Below are positions 42,628-52,684 of a DNA stretch of 64,000 nt, one piece after another; positions within the stretch are counted from its first letter, which is position 1; each line of letters opens with the position of its first letter. The DNA comes from Hymenobacter sp. BT188 (lineage in GTDB: Bacteria; Bacteroidota; Bacteroidia; Cytophagales; Hymenobacteraceae). The stretch covers positions 186,001 through 250,000 of the forward strand of contig NZ_JACSCW010000003.1 in the NCBI RefSeq assembly GCF_014333585.1, written 5' to 3'. The notes under the pieces were generated by a model. The model was not told the origin of the DNA. It did not search any database and saw only the letters and a program-made list of their open reading frames with translations. Made by a program: the position numbers and the translations under genes.

Positions 42628-44855
42628 ATGGAATAACTTAGTGTTTGTGTCTGTACGTGTTCCTGACTTATTGGTAGAGATACCGCAAACTCCGTGTATT
42701 CGCCGGGCTTAGTATTGACGGTAAGGGTGCCGCCGTGGCCTTTGGTGACAATATCATAACTAAGGGAGAGGCCCAGGCCGGTGCCTTCGCCCGGCGGCTT
42801 GGTGGTGAAAAACGGGTGGAATATTTTCTGCCGGATGACTTCCGGAATGCCCATGCCATTATCCTTCACCCCGATAACTACCTGCTCATTTTTCAGGCGC
42901 TTGGTGGCAACGCACACTTCGGGCCGGTAACCTGCCTGCCCTAGCCGCTGCCGCTGCTGTACGGCATAGAAAGCGTTGTTAATTAGATTCAGTAGCACAC
43001 GCCCTATTTCCTGCGGTACAAGCTCCACGAGGCCCAGATTCTTGTCGAAATCAGTGGAGAGGGTAGCGTTGAAGTCTTTGTGCTTGGCGCGCAGGCCGTG
43101 GTAGGCCAGGCGCAGGTACTCGTCGGCCAGCGCGTTCAGGTCCGTGGGCTGTCGCTCCCCCCGACTGGCGCGCGAATGCTCCAGCATGCCTTTCACGATG
43201 CTATCGGCCCGCTTGCCGTGGTAGGTTATCTTCTCAAGGTTTTGCGACAGGTCATCAACCAACTCCTCGGCCGATTTTCGTTCTTTGTCAGGCAAGCTTA
43301 TTAGCGGGCCGGCTTTCAGTTCTGCCAACAGATCCACTCCTACCTCGGCGAAATTATTGACGAAGTTCAAGGGGTTCTGAATCTCGTGGGCGATGCCGGC
43401 CGTCAGTTCGCCCAAGCTGGCCATTTTCTCGCTTTGAATCAGCTGCTGCTGCATGGCTTGCAGGTTGCTCAGGGTTTGCTGCAAAGCCGCAGTACGCTGC
43501 TGCACCTGCTGTTCTAGCAACTCATTCTGCTGCGCCAGCAATTGCTGCTTTTCCTCCTGCTGGGCCGTAGTCTGGGCCGAAAGTCGGCGTACTTGGGCCA
43601 GCTTTATCATAAGCAGGCGGCTATCCAGGGCAAAGCGGCAGGCCAGAAACAGCGAGATAGCCAGTACGGGACACAGAAAAGCGGAGAACGTGAGCATCGT
43701 ATGCAGCGGAATTCCCAGTACTTCCTGCCGAAGAATTTCTGACTGTACTATAGACAGCAAAGCGAATGTCAGAAGCAGTACGAAGGCGATGCCAAAGCCC
43801 AGCGCAATAATGCCCGCTGCCCGCTTCGCCTGCCGAAGGGCGCCTATGGTAATGCGTAGCTGCTCTGCTGTAACCAGCAGCATAAAGCCCACGGTAGGAT
43901 ACCAATGGAGCCCCTGCCCGAACATCAATAGCAACAAGCTGAAAATATTGGCTATCCAGAGGGCGTAATAAATGCGCCCAACGCGCATATAGAAGAAGCT
44001 GTAGAGCGCCCGCACGGCCAACACGCTCCCTATCTGTAGGCTCGCGTAGGATACGATATCCATTCCAAGGCGTAGCCCATGCGCGCCTATATCATCCAGA
44101 AAACCAGTGCAGAAAAAGGCGCTGGCTTCAGCCATAGTATACAGCGCGAAGTAAAAATTAGCCCGCTGATTTGGGTTATAGACATAGAAAGCGACATGCA
44201 GCGTGCTTAGCAGGAGCAGCGCCCCAAACAGAAGCATGTCAGCCACCTTATACTTGGCTTCCTGCTTAAACTCTTCCTCGATCTGCTGCAGGCCGCCCAG
44301 ATGCCCTTGAAAGAAAGTGGGGACAAAAAAATCGTTGAAGGTGGAAAAAGCCCCCCAGTGCGCAATTCGCACGGCTAGTACCTGCTCGTCTTCATCAGCG
44401 AGGGGCAACTCGATAGGCTCCCTATTGGGCCAATAAGCCTTTACCAGCACGGGTATGGAGCTAACCACTCCGTATTGACGCAGCAGCTGCCCATTCAGGT
44501 AAATCTCTGAGGCGGCGTATTGGGAAACGGTCAATATCAGGGCTTTGCGTTGAAGCTCAGGACTTACTTGGAAGCGCAGCCGCAGCCAGCCAATACCCGC
44601 CTGCTCCACTTGCGGCAGCTGCCGGGGCGGAAGCGTGGGGTTGATCGGTTGCCAGTTTCGGTCGTCGATGTCCGGCTGCGCCCACTGCTCATTGTCGCCG
44701 GGTTGAAATTTCCAGCCCTTATCGAGTACAATACCGCCGGGGGGCATTTTATCGAAATAAACAGCCGTGTCAGCGCCCGATTGTGCCATTCCTACCCGTA
44801 TGACACAAATAAGTGCCAGTAGCAGCAGAGCTCTTATAGGCAGATAGCAGTGCAT
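42624..44855 (-). CDS. 7TMR-DISM sensor histidine kinase
   Basis: I favour ATG 44855 ([17 protein letters not shown]), which gives a clean signal sequence; a longer frame starts at 44930. The 743-residue protein has an extracytoplasmic jelly-roll sensor ([20 protein letters not shown]... GWLRLRFQV), a seven-helix membrane region (about 205-410), a coiled coil, a HisKA domain with the phospho-histidine in [12 protein letters not shown] and a HATPase_c domain ([28 protein letters not shown]). Such 7TMR-DISM kinases sense extracellular ligands such as carbohydrates. It heads the operon with the two response regulators. Confidence 0.9.
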   Translation of the reverse strand: MHCYLPIRALLLLALICVIRVGMAQSGADTAVYFDKMPPGGIVLDKGWKFQPGDNEQWAQPDIDDRNWQPINPTLPPRQLPQVEQAGIGWLRLRFQVSPELQRKALILTVSQYAASEIYLNGQLLRQYGVVSSIPVLVKAYWPNREPIELPLADEDEQVLAVRIAHWGAFSTFNDFFVPTFFQGHLGGLQQIEEEFKQEAKYKVADMLLFGALLLLSTLHVAFYVYNPNQRANFYFALYTMAEASAFFCTGFLDDIGAHGLRLGMDIVSYASLQIGSVLAVRALYSFFYMRVGRIYYALWIANIFSLLLLMFGQGLHWYPTVGFMLLVTAEQLRITIGALRQAKRAAGIIALGFGIAFVLLLTFALLSIVQSEILRQEVLGIPLHTMLTFSAFLCPVLAISLFLACRFALDSRLLMIKLAQVRRLSAQTTAQQEEKQQLLAQQNELLEQQVQQRTAALQQTLSNLQAMQQQLIQSEKMASLGELTAGIAHEIQNPLNFVNNFAEVGVDLLAELKAGPLISLPDKERKSAEELVDDLSQNLEKITYHGKRADSIVKGMLEHSRASRGERQPTDLNALADEYLRLAYHGLRAKHKDFNATLSTDFDKNLGLVELVPQEIGRVLLNLINNAFYAVQQRQRLGQAGYRPEVCVATKRLKNEQVVIGVKDNGMGIPEVIRQKIFHPFFTTKPPGEGTGLGLSLSYDIVTKGHGGTLTVNTKPGEYTEFAVSLPISQEHVQTQTLSYSI

Positions 44856-45200
44856 AATAGGCAGGGGTGCTTCTGATGCGGTATCGAGAAATACCAGCTT
44901 CTGCAGCCGGTTATGCTCGTAAGAAGACAAAATACTTATGTCTGATCAGGCATAAGCGTGAGGGAGTAAGAAAGGCACTATAACCGGCCTGCGCAGGGCC
45001 TTAACGGGTAGATGAGCAAAACTAAATGCAGTATGATTATAGGCGGAACAATTATAAATGAATCCATTTCAACTAAATTACTTATTCTTAACCATTCAGC
45101 CTATCTGTTTCATTTCTTAAGCCATAAGCAACGGTAATGACACGCCCTTGTCATTCTGGTGGCTTCAGCATCAATCTACCCTTAGTCAGTTAGTTCTGCT
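44856..45200. other. Divergent promoter region of the two kinases
   Basis: The two histidine kinase genes face away from each other across this stretch. It must carry both promoters. No clear operator or RNA structure was recognised. Confidence 0.45.
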
Positions 45201-46685
45201 ATGCTCACACTTCACAAGTCGGCGGGGGATAGTGCTCCGGCTGGGCTTCTGGCTAAGCTAATTTTGCCCTTTCAGCAAGTGTGGAAGCGCATCATTAACA
45301 TCGGAGTGCACAAGGAGCTTACCGAATGGCAATGGAAGCGGGTGCGACTGCTGAATGGTATAAGCGCTATTACGATTACCATTTATGCCGGCTACGTTGT
45401 CGTGTTCTTCAACTCCCCCGACTGGCTAACGTTTCGGATCTGCCTCGCGGGCGTTTTCCTGAATTTGCCGCCTTTTATTCTTAATCATTACCGGCGCTAC
45501 AATGCCTCGGCTTACTACTGCATTCTGAGTGTCACGGTGTTGTGCTCGTTTATTGCTGTTGCCCGCAGGTACGATGGGGTAGAGTATTACCTGATTTCCA
45601 ACAGCATTGTCGCCATGCTGTTCTTCCGCAAATTCTGGAAAATACTCATGCTGTTTTCGCTCAACTTGGCCGCTTATTTTGCGGTACGATACGCTATGGA
45701 ACATGTGCAACCCTTTCTTTATGTGAAGGATAGCTCGTATTTCTATAATGCCAACGTGCTGCTGTTTTTCATGACCTTGTTTTTTGTGGTGTATTATTTC
45801 CGCGCCGAAAACTTTCGGCAGGAACAGATGCTCAGCCAGAAAAACGAAACCCTGGGCCAGTCGCTGGAGCATTTGCAGAAGACCCAGGACCAACTGGTGC
45901 AGCAGGAAAAGCTGGCTTCCCTGGGTGCCCTCACCGCCGGCATTGCCCACGAGATTCAGAACCCCCTCAACTTCGTTGATAACTTCTCGGAGGTGGGCAT
46001 AGAGCTGGTGGAAGAGCTACGCCAGGAACTGGACCACGAGCCCATTTCGGAAAAGCGCAAGCACACCATAACGATGCTATTGGATGATCTGGCCCAAAGT
46101 CAGAAGAAGGTAAACGAGCACGCCGACCGCGCCGGCAACATTGTGCGGGGCATGCTTTTGCATTCGCGCGCCAGTCGGGGGGAGCGGCAGCCCACGGACC
46201 TGAACGCGCTGGCCGACGAGTACCTGCGCTTGGCCTACCACGGCCTGCGCGCCAAGCACAAAGACTTTAACGCTACCCTCTCTACCGATTTTAACCTGCA
46301 ATTGGCGCCCATAACCGTGGTAGTTGAGGATATCAGTCGGGTGCTGCTGAATTTGTTTACGAATGCCTTTTACGCGGTTCATAAAAAGGCTACCCAGTTG
46401 CCGCCCGGCAATAATTATAAGCCAACCGTTTCGGTGAGTACGCAGCGGGCGGTGAACGGCGTGTTGCTGCGGGTGCGCGACAATGGCACGGGCATTCCGC
46501 TGGAAGTCATCGACAAGATTTTCCACCCGTTTTTCACGACCAAGCCGCCGGGCGAAGGCACCGGCCTGGGCCTCTCCCTCAGCTACGACATTGTCACCAA
46601 AGGCCACGGCGGCACGCTCACGGTGAACTCGGAAGTCGGTGAGTACAGCGAGTTCACAGTCTGGCTGCCGGAGTCGCGCGCCTGA
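45201..46685 (+). CDS. Membrane sensor histidine kinase
   Basis: The 494-residue protein has about six membrane helices in residues 45-205, a coiled coil ([20 protein letters not shown]), a HisKA domain with [16 protein letters not shown] and a HATPase_c domain with [17 protein letters not shown] and [11 protein letters not shown]. It has no partner regulator beside it, so it may use the receiver proteins of the divergent operon. Its kinase core is close to identical in DNA to that of the 42624-44855 kinase over long blocks, in inverted orientation. Confidence 0.9.
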   Translation: MLTLHKSAGDSAPAGLLAKLILPFQQVWKRIINIGVHKELTEWQWKRVRLLNGISAITITIYAGYVVVFFNSPDWLTFRICLAGVFLNLPPFILNHYRRYNASAYYCILSVTVLCSFIAVARRYDGVEYYLISNSIVAMLFFRKFWKILMLFSLNLAAYFAVRYAMEHVQPFLYVKDSSYFYNANVLLFFMTLFFVVYYFRAENFRQEQMLSQKNETLGQSLEHLQKTQDQLVQQEKLASLGALTAGIAHEIQNPLNFVDNFSEVGIELVEELRQELDHEPISEKRKHTITMLLDDLAQSQKKVNEHADRAGNIVRGMLLHSRASRGERQPTDLNALADEYLRLAYHGLRAKHKDFNATLSTDFNLQLAPITVVVEDISRVLLNLFTNAFYAVHKKATQLPPGNNYKPTVSVSTQRAVNGVLLRVRDNGTGIPLEVIDKIFHPFFTTKPPGEGTGLGLSLSYDIVTKGHGGTLTVNSEVGEYSEFTVWLPESRA

Positions 46686-46709
46686 AAAAAGCCCCCCGTC
46701 CAGTTTGGC

Positions 46710-46816
46710 TGTAGAGACGCGACACTTCGCGTCTCCCGTTGCTGAGGTTGTTTAGTTGTTTAGTTACCACGCGGTTGGTCGTTCAACGAGGAGACGCGAA
46801 GTGTCGCGTCTCTACA
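46710..46816. repeat. REPIN-like inverted-repeat element 1
   Basis: Two perfect 26-base arms (46710-46735 and 46791-46816) are inverted around a 55-base centre. Each arm is itself a hairpin: GAGACGCG-acactt-CGCGTCTC. The same architecture and parts of the centre (GTTCAACGA) recur at 50184-50282. Elements of paired hairpins like this are non-autonomous repeats, usually moved by RAYT-type transposases. Confidence 0.8.
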
Positions 46817-46857
46817 TTCTTTGCGAAAACCTAACCGACACAGAAGAACCCAACGCT

Positions 46858-46924
46858 AAAAAAGCCCCCAGCCCGCTGTATCTGCACTTTGAGGTTGGGT
46901 AAATAGGTCTGGGGGGCTTTTTTA
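46858..46924. terminator. Bidirectional-type terminator before the sigma factor
   Basis: AAAAAAGCCCCCAG pairs with CTGGGGGGCTTTTTT across a loop of about 35 bases. A second copy of the 5' arm (AAAAAAGCCCCCC at 46685-46697), directly after the kinase stop, could pair with the same 3' arm; the REPIN-like element lies between the two. Confidence 0.7.
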
Positions 46925-47009
46925 TAATAAAGTTGACGACTTCCTGTAACCTTCGGGAGTTGGCGCGGTGTCCACATCAAAATAAGCCCAAAAACTACCT
47001 TTCAACCGG

Positions 47010-47561
47010 TTGAACTCGCTCACAGACAATGCGCTCATGCTTCGGGTGAAGGCCGGAGACGTGGACCGGATGGGGTTGCTTTTTGAGCGCTACCACCGCA
47101 AGCTGTTCGGCTTTCTGTATCACATGCTGGGCCAGGCCGATGCCAGCGAAGACCTGGTGCAAACGGTGTTCTACCGGATGCTGAAATACCGTCACACCTT
47201 CACTGGCGACGGGGAGTTCAGAACCTGGATGTACCACCTGGCCCGCAACGTGCTGGCCGACCATGTGAAGAAGAATCGGCACTCGGTTCGGCATTCCGAT
47301 GTGGCCGATTACGCCGAGAAGATTGGCGGCGGAATGGGAGCTGATGAGCAGCTCCAGCGCGAGCAGGAAGTAGCTGCCCTGCACAGCGCCCTGGCGAAGC
47401 TAAGTGCCGAAAACCGCGAGGTGTTGGTGCTGAGCCGCTTCCAGGAATTGAAATACGAGGAAATAGCCCGCGTGATGAACACGACCGAAGGGGCCGTGAA
47501 GGTGCGCGTGCACCGGGCCATGAATGAATTGAAGTCAATCTACTTGCGAATTGAAAACTGA
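47010..47561 (+). CDS. ECF sigma factor (RpoE-like), module A
   Basis: The 183-residue protein has sigma region 2 (LFERYHRKLFGFLYHMLG ... SEDLVQTVFYRMLKY, then FRTWMYHLARN) and region 4 (LSAENREVLVLSRFQELK, then YEEIARVMNTTEGAVKVRVH). The start is TTG 47010, with no ATG before region 2. It lies 10 bases upstream of its anti-sigma gene. Together with the DUF4097 genes after it, this is a sigma/anti-sigma module controlling an envelope-type response. Confidence 0.9.
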   Translation: MNSLTDNALMLRVKAGDVDRMGLLFERYHRKLFGFLYHMLGQADASEDLVQTVFYRMLKYRHTFTGDGEFRTWMYHLARNVLADHVKKNRHSVRHSDVADYAEKIGGGMGADEQLQREQEVAALHSALAKLSAENREVLVLSRFQELKYEEIARVMNTTEGAVKVRVHRAMNELKSIYLRIEN

Positions 47562-47571
47562 TGGGAAGGCA

Positions 47572-48483
47572 ATGAACTGCGACCACATAAAAGAGCAACT
47601 ACCTGATTATCTGAACCACCAGCTGCCGGATGCCGACCAGTTTGCGCTGGAGGCTCACGTAGCCAAGTGCCCCGAGTGCCAGGAAGAGTTGCAAACCATG
47701 CAGCAGATGTGGCAGATGCTGGGCAGCGTGCCTGTGCCGGAGCCCAGCGAAAACCTGCGTCCTGAGTTCTACGCTATGCTCGCTTCCTACAAAGAAAGCC
47801 TGCCCACGGCATCAGCTAACCCGCTGGGGGGCTTTTTTGGCTGGCTACAAAGCTTAATGCTGCCCCAGTCCGCGGTGCGGCTGGCATACGGCCTCAGCTT
47901 ATTGGCTATTGGGCTAATAGGCGGGTATTGGCTGAACAATAAAAAAACGGCCGCCACGCCGGAGCAGCAGCAACTCGCCACGCTGACCACGCAGGTAGAG
48001 CAAATGCGCCAGGTAATGCTGCTCTCGCTCATCAAGAACCCCTCGGCCAGTGAGCGGCTGCGGGCCGTGAGCTACACCAAGGAAATAAGCGGCCCCAATG
48101 ACCGCGTGATTGACGCTCTGCTCAGCACCCTGAATCATGACGATAACGTGAACGTGCGCCTCGCCACGCTGGAAGCCCTGGCCGAACTGGCCGATGAGCC
48201 GAAAGTAAGAATGGGCCTCGTGCAATCATTACCGCAGCAGGAGTCGCCACTGGTGCAGTCGGCCCTGGCCGATGTGATGGTGCAACTCCAGGAAAAGCGG
48301 TCGGTGCAGCCCTTGCGCCGCTTGCTCAAGCAGCCTGATCTGAATCAGACTGTGAAAGATAAGATCAAAGAAAGCATCAAAAACTTGTCAAACGGCCAGC
48401 CTGCTGCGCCCTCCATTTCAAACGACTACGATGAAACGTTCCTTTCTCCCCAGCCTGATCGGTCTGTTGGTGCTATTGTCTAG
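47572..48483 (+). CDS. Zinc-finger anti-sigma factor with HEAT repeats, module A
   Basis: Starting at ATG 47572 (MNCDHIKEQL), the 303-residue product has an N-terminal zf-HC2 domain with HxxxCxxC (AHVAKCPEC). One membrane helix follows (LAYGLSLLAIGLIGGYWL), then a periplasmic part with HEAT-type repeats (DNVNVRLATLEALAEL, SPLVQSALADVMVQL). It should hold the sigma factor inactive at the membrane. The 3' end overlaps the first DUF4097 gene by 53 bases, an unusually long overlap. Confidence 0.85.
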   Translation: MNCDHIKEQLPDYLNHQLPDADQFALEAHVAKCPECQEELQTMQQMWQMLGSVPVPEPSENLRPEFYAMLASYKESLPTASANPLGGFFGWLQSLMLPQSAVRLAYGLSLLAIGLIGGYWLNNKKTAATPEQQQLATLTTQVEQMRQVMLLSLIKNPSASERLRAVSYTKEISGPNDRVIDALLSTLNHDDNVNVRLATLEALAELADEPKVRMGLVQSLPQQESPLVQSALADVMVQLQEKRSVQPLRRLLKQPDLNQTVKDKIKESIKNLSNGQPAAPSISNDYDETFLSPQPDRSVGAIV

Positions 48484-49303
48484 CTGCCAGCTCTGGGCTC
48501 AAGACCGCGAAAACACTGAAAAAATCAACAAAGAGTTTGCGCTCACCGCTGACGCCGCTCGTAGCACGCTGGCTGTATACAACATCTTCGGCTCGGTGCG
48601 CGTGCAAGGCTACAGTGGCAATAAAGTGGTTATCGAAGCCACCAAAACCATCACCGGCCCCGATGCGAAAACCATAGAGCAGGGCGTGAAGGAGGTAAAG
48701 CTAGGCTTTGAGCAGCGCGGCGATAGTGTTATCGCCTACATCTCTGAGCCGTACGACTCCCGCCCCCGGCGCAATAACAACCGCAACAATGACCGCGACA
48801 TAGAATACAAAGCCATCATCGACTACGTGGTGAAAGTGCCGTCGCAAATGCACGTACACGTCTCGACAGTAAATGATGGCGAGGTGATGGTGCAAGATGT
48901 CAGCGGTTCGCTGCGCGCCTACAACGTGAACGGCGCAGTTACGCTTAAGAATGTGAAGGGCACCACGAAAGCGCGCACCGTGAACGGCAATGTGGAAGCT
49001 ACCTACCTGGCCAGCCCCCCCGAAGCTTCCTCCTACAACACCATCAATGGGGATATCAAGGTGACGTATCCCGCCAACTTCTCAGCGGATGTGCATTTCA
49101 AAAGTATGCACGGCGAACTGTTCACGGACTTCCCCCAAGTGGAAACGCTACCGGTACAAGTAACTCAAAACAAGCAAAGTACTGGCAGCGGTACCAAATA
49201 CAAATTAACCAAGGACACAGCGGTACGGCTGGGTAAGGGCGGAAAGGACTTCCGCTTCGAGACCCTCAACGGCGACGTGACCATCAAACAGCAAACCAAA
49301 TGA
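48431..49303 (+). CDS. DUF4097 beta-strand repeat protein, module A copy 1
   Basis: The 290-residue product has a signal peptide or lipoprotein leader (LIGLLVLLSSCQLWAQ), followed by the repeated short beta-strand pattern of DUF4097: NIFGSVRVQGYSG, VNDGEVMVQDVSGSL, NVNGAVTLKNVKG, TINGDIKVTYP, TLNGDVTI. The family forms a beta-helix-like exported protein of unknown function, often encoded beside ECF sigma genes. It overlaps the next gene by ATGA. Confidence 0.85.
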   Translation: MKRSFLPSLIGLLVLLSSCQLWAQDRENTEKINKEFALTADAARSTLAVYNIFGSVRVQGYSGNKVVIEATKTITGPDAKTIEQGVKEVKLGFEQRGDSVIAYISEPYDSRPRRNNNRNNDRDIEYKAIIDYVVKVPSQMHVHVSTVNDGEVMVQDVSGSLRAYNVNGAVTLKNVKGTTKARTVNGNVEATYLASPPEASSYNTINGDIKVTYPANFSADVHFKSMHGELFTDFPQVETLPVQVTQNKQSTGSGTKYKLTKDTAVRLGKGGKDFRFETLNGDVTIKQQTK

Positions 49304-50187
49304 AATCCCCTTTGCATAGTCAATTCCGCCTTCGCCAACTACTCCAAGCCAGTCTGCTAGCACTGTTACTGACTCCTTCGCTGCCGCTTCTCGCCCAAAC
49401 CCGGGAGAGGACGAGGGAGCAAACAAGTGAGCAGGTAAAAGAGCAGGTAGTCGTAGCGCTGACCTCGCCCGGTAAGCCCGGTTCGTTGAACGTGAAACTA
49501 GTAGGCGGTTCCATCAATGTGGTGGGCTACAACGGCAAAGACGTTGTAATTGAGGCATCAGCCCGTGGCGAACGACGCGGCCGAAGTGCGCCAGCCGGCG
49601 ACGCCTCTGGAATGCGCCGCATCGACCGCAACCCGAGCTTCGACCTAACGGCGGAGGAACGAGACAACAAAGTGTATATCAAGACGAACTCCTGGCAGCA
49701 GCCTATCGACTTGGTAATCAAAGTACCACAGCAGTTTTCGCTGAAAATCGGCACGGTGCAAGACGGCGATATTGTGGTGGAGAACGTGAGTGGAGAGCTG
49801 GAAGTCAGCAACGTGAACGGCAGCGTGCAGCTCAAGCAGGTGTCGGGTTCGGCGGTGGCCAATACGGTAAACGGATCCGTGGTTGCTACTTTCAAAAACG
49901 TCACTAGCGGTGCTCCTATGGCTTTCTCTACCGTGAACGGCAAAGTCGATGTGACCTTTCCCGCTAACGCTAAAGCCGCCTTCAAGATGAAATCCGATAT
50001 GGGCGAGATTTACAGTGACTTCGATCTGGCCACTGAAAAAAGTGCCCCCAAAGTCAACAAGACAGCTCAGGGCGGTACCTACCGCGTCAGCACCGACGAT
50101 TGGAGCTACGGTAAGATCAATGGTGGCGGCGCCGAGATTATGATGAAGTCGCTAAACGGCAACCTATACATCCGCAAGGCCAAGTAG
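49300..50187 (+). CDS. DUF4097 beta-strand repeat protein, module A copy 2
   Basis: The 295-residue paralogue of the preceding gene has an N-terminal signal sequence (LLQASLLALLLTPSLPLLAQ) and repeats such as GSINVVGYNGKDVVIEA, VQDGDIVVENVSGEL, NVNGSVQLKQVSG and TVNGKVDVTFP. Its TAG stop codon lies inside the left terminus of the REPIN-like element at 50184. Role unknown; probably an exported envelope protein regulated by the adjacent sigma factor. Confidence 0.85.
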   Translation: MKSPLHSQFRLRQLLQASLLALLLTPSLPLLAQTRERTREQTSEQVKEQVVVALTSPGKPGSLNVKLVGGSINVVGYNGKDVVIEASARGERRGRSAPAGDASGMRRIDRNPSFDLTAEERDNKVYIKTNSWQQPIDLVIKVPQQFSLKIGTVQDGDIVVENVSGELEVSNVNGSVQLKQVSGSAVANTVNGSVVATFKNVTSGAPMAFSTVNGKVDVTFPANAKAAFKMKSDMGEIYSDFDLATEKSAPKVNKTAQGGTYRVSTDDWSYGKINGGGAEIMMKSLNGNLYIRKAK

Positions 50188-50282
50188 AGACACATATTTG
50201 TGTCTCGTTGTTGCTCTCGTTGTTAGGCCCGAACCGCGCGCCCATTGTTGTTCAACGACGAGACACAAATATGTGTCTCTAC
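50184..50282. repeat. REPIN-like inverted-repeat element 2
   Basis: Perfect 23-base arms (50184-50206 and 50260-50282) are each a hairpin, GAGACACA-tatt-TGTGTCTC. The termini GTAGAGAC supply the TAG stop codon of both convergent genes: 50185-50187 on the plus strand and 50279-50281 on the minus strand. It is a diverged copy of the element at 46710, with the hairpin stem changed on both sides. Confidence 0.8.
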
Positions 50283-52420
50283 AAGGCATCTTTGATTACC
50301 GCCACGGCTTCGCGCAGGGCCAGATCCTTACGCAGCGGCTTCACAAAGCGAGCAGCGCGGTTAATCAACGTGGTATCGGCAGCAGAAGTGGTAGCTGCGG
50401 CCGTGAGGGGGGCAATTTCTAGGGCTGGCAGCAGCTTTTGCGACTCCGTGTACTTATCGGAAGCGGCTCGCGTCAGTTCCTGCTCGGCCCGGTAGCCCGC
50501 CAGATTCAGCGAAACCTTGGTGTCGTTCTTTCGCTTCTGCATCCGCTCCACCGATTCGGTGATGAGTTTTAAGCCTGGGCTGGTGGCTACGCGGTTATTA
50601 CTGGCGGCCGCCAGCTGCGGCAGAGAAGCAGCCCCTGACCACGTCTTATAAGGAGCAGGCGCAATTTCGTCCCAAGGCAATGGGTACTCGGTATCTTTTT
50701 CGCCATCACCAAGCGTGCTGTAAGCATCCGGCACCACTACATCCGGTGTCACGCCTTTGAACTGCGTGGAGCCGCCATTGATGCGATAGTATTTCTGTAT
50801 CGTCAGCTTCAGCGAGCCGAAGGGCTTCAAGCTGTTAAAGGTGGCGGGCAGCACCTGATCTAAATCGAACATCTGCTGCACGGTACCTTTGCCATAAGTG
50901 GTGTTGCCCAGAATAAGTCCCCGCTTATAATCCTGGATAGCAGCGGCCAGAATCTCGGAAGCCGAGGCGCTGTACTTGTTTACTAGCACTACCAACGGGC
51001 CTTCGTACTGCACATCATTGTCGGGGTCGCCGATAATCTGGGCGGCCCGCTGCCGGCTTTTTATCTGCACCATTGGGCCGGTTTTCACGAATAAGCCCGC
51101 CATTTCTACCGCATCCTGCAAAGAGCCGCCGCCATTAAAGCGCAAATCGAGTACGACGCCCTGCACACCTGCTTTCTTCAGCTTTTCCAACTCTTTCTTT
51201 ACATCGGTGGCCGAGCTGCGGCCGCCATTATGGTTGAAATCGGCATAGAAGCTGGGCAGTAGAATGTAGCCGATTTTGCGCTCGCCTTCATTCACCACCG
51301 CCGACTGAGCATAGGTTTCTTCGATAATGACCACGTCGCGGATAATGCTGATAACGTGGGTGCTGGCATCGGGCTTGCGCACCGTTAGGCGCACTTCCGT
51401 GCCTTTCTTGCCCCGAATCAGCTTCACTACTTTATCCCGGCGCATCCCACTGATATCAACTGGTTCCGCATCGCCTTGGGCCACACGCAGGATGATGTCG
51501 CCGGTTTTGAGCTCGCCCTGCCGATAAGCGGCGCTGCCGGGCACAATATCCGCTACCAAAATCTGGCCGTCTTTCTCATTGAGTAAAGCCCCGGTGCCTT
51601 CGAGGCGGCCCGTGAGCGCAATATCAAAGTTGTCTTTGTCCTGGGGGGCAAAATATTCGGTGTGCGGGTCATAGGCGTTCGTGAGAGAGGAAGCGTAGAG
51701 GGCCAGGCGGTCGGCAGCGTCGGTTTGCTTTACGTCATTGAACCACTCATCATAATACTTCAATACGCGCTTGCGAGCATCCGCTTCCAGCTCGGCTTCG
51801 GTGCGCTTAGTTACAGGGCCAGCTTGCTTCGACGCCAACGGCTTTTCGGCTTTTTTAGCTTGCTCGTCCATCATTTCCGATACCTGAACCAGCGTCTGAT
51901 ACTTGAGCAACCGGTGCCAATAGTCGCGGCGGGCAGCGGCATCGACTGGGTAATCAAGCTTGTCGGGGTCCGTTTCAAACGACTCCGCTACGGTCAGATC
52001 GAAAGGATTGGCCAGCAGCTCACGGTACATCGTTTGGGTTTCCGCGATGCGCTGCTCAATCAATTTGGTGCTCAGGTCCAGAAAAGGATGGTTGCCTTGC
52101 TTCAACTCATCATCAAGCGCATTCTGATACTTGCGGAGTTGCTGCACATCGGCTTGCAGCAGAAAGCGATGACCCGAATCGAGGCGCTTCAGATACAAAT
52201 CAAATACCCGCTGCGAGAACTTGTCGTCGATGAGCTGGGGCTGGTAGTGCGCTTCGCTCAAGCCCTGCACCAGCGTTTTCAGTAGCACCTCATCCTTCGG
52301 ATTGTCCACCTGCACGCTACCCGACCTTAGCCACGAAGGGGGGGAGTTGAAGGCCGTTAAACCAGAAATGCCGAGTAGCAAAACGGTGCTGTAAGTAGCA
52401 ATAGCGCGGGTAGAAAGCAT
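50279..52420 (-). CDS. S41 carboxy-terminal processing peptidase (tail-specific protease)
   Basis: I use ATG 52420 (MLSTRAIATYSTVLLLGIS), which gives a signal peptide; the frame extends further upstream. The 713-residue protein has an N-terminal helical domain, a PDZ domain (GSAAYRQGELKTGDIILRV), the S41 core with the catalytic serine in NKYSASASEILAAA (about residue 480) and lysine in TYGKGTVQQ (about 510), and a long C-terminal extension as in Prc/Tsp. It would degrade or trim periplasmic proteins. It is convergent with the DUF4097 gene across the REPIN-like element. Confidence 0.9.
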   Translation of the reverse strand: MLSTRAIATYSTVLLLGISGLTAFNSPPSWLRSGSVQVDNPKDEVLLKTLVQGLSEAHYQPQLIDDKFSQRVFDLYLKRLDSGHRFLLQADVQQLRKYQNALDDELKQGNHPFLDLSTKLIEQRIAETQTMYRELLANPFDLTVAESFETDPDKLDYPVDAAARRDYWHRLLKYQTLVQVSEMMDEQAKKAEKPLASKQAGPVTKRTEAELEADARKRVLKYYDEWFNDVKQTDAADRLALYASSLTNAYDPHTEYFAPQDKDNFDIALTGRLEGTGALLNEKDGQILVADIVPGSAAYRQGELKTGDIILRVAQGDAEPVDISGMRRDKVVKLIRGKKGTEVRLTVRKPDASTHVISIIRDVVIIEETYAQSAVVNEGERKIGYILLPSFYADFNHNGGRSSATDVKKELEKLKKAGVQGVVLDLRFNGGGSLQDAVEMAGLFVKTGPMVQIKSRQRAAQIIGDPDNDVQYEGPLVVLVNKYSASASEILAAAIQDYKRGLILGNTTYGKGTVQQMFDLDQVLPATFNSLKPFGSLKLTIQKYYRINGGSTQFKGVTPDVVVPDAYSTLGDGEKDTEYPLPWDEIAPAPYKTWSGAASLPQLAAASNNRVATSPGLKLITESVERMQKRKNDTKVSLNLAGYRAEQELTRAASDKYTESQKLLPALEIAPLTAAATTSAADTTLINRAARFVKPLRKDLALREAVAVIKDAL

Positions 52421-52605
52421 GGCAGAGCGAGTAAGAAACAGAGGAAAGCCAGGTGAAAAGCTGATCAGTACGCTTAGCAATAAGGTACGAAGAATTAAGC
52501 TACAACATATATGAAGCCGGAATACGATAAAGATGGAATCATGATAGGCAGGTTGTTCCAATGAGGAAAATTATTTCGGGTGGCTTCTTCCTCTCAGCAA
52601 TCATT

Positions 52606-52659
52606 ATGATATATCATTAAAAATTATTTCGTTTGTGTGCAACTTCGATGATATGTCAT
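52606..52659. promoter_or_regulatory. Two palindromic MarR-type operators
   Basis: ATGATATATCAT (52606-52617) and ATGATATGTCAT (52648-52659) lie 42 bases apart, four helical turns, just upstream of the MarR-family gene. This is the usual arrangement for MarR autoregulation. Confidence 0.65.
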
Positions 52660-52684
52660 AGTCTGTAGTACGAAATCTTTCGTG

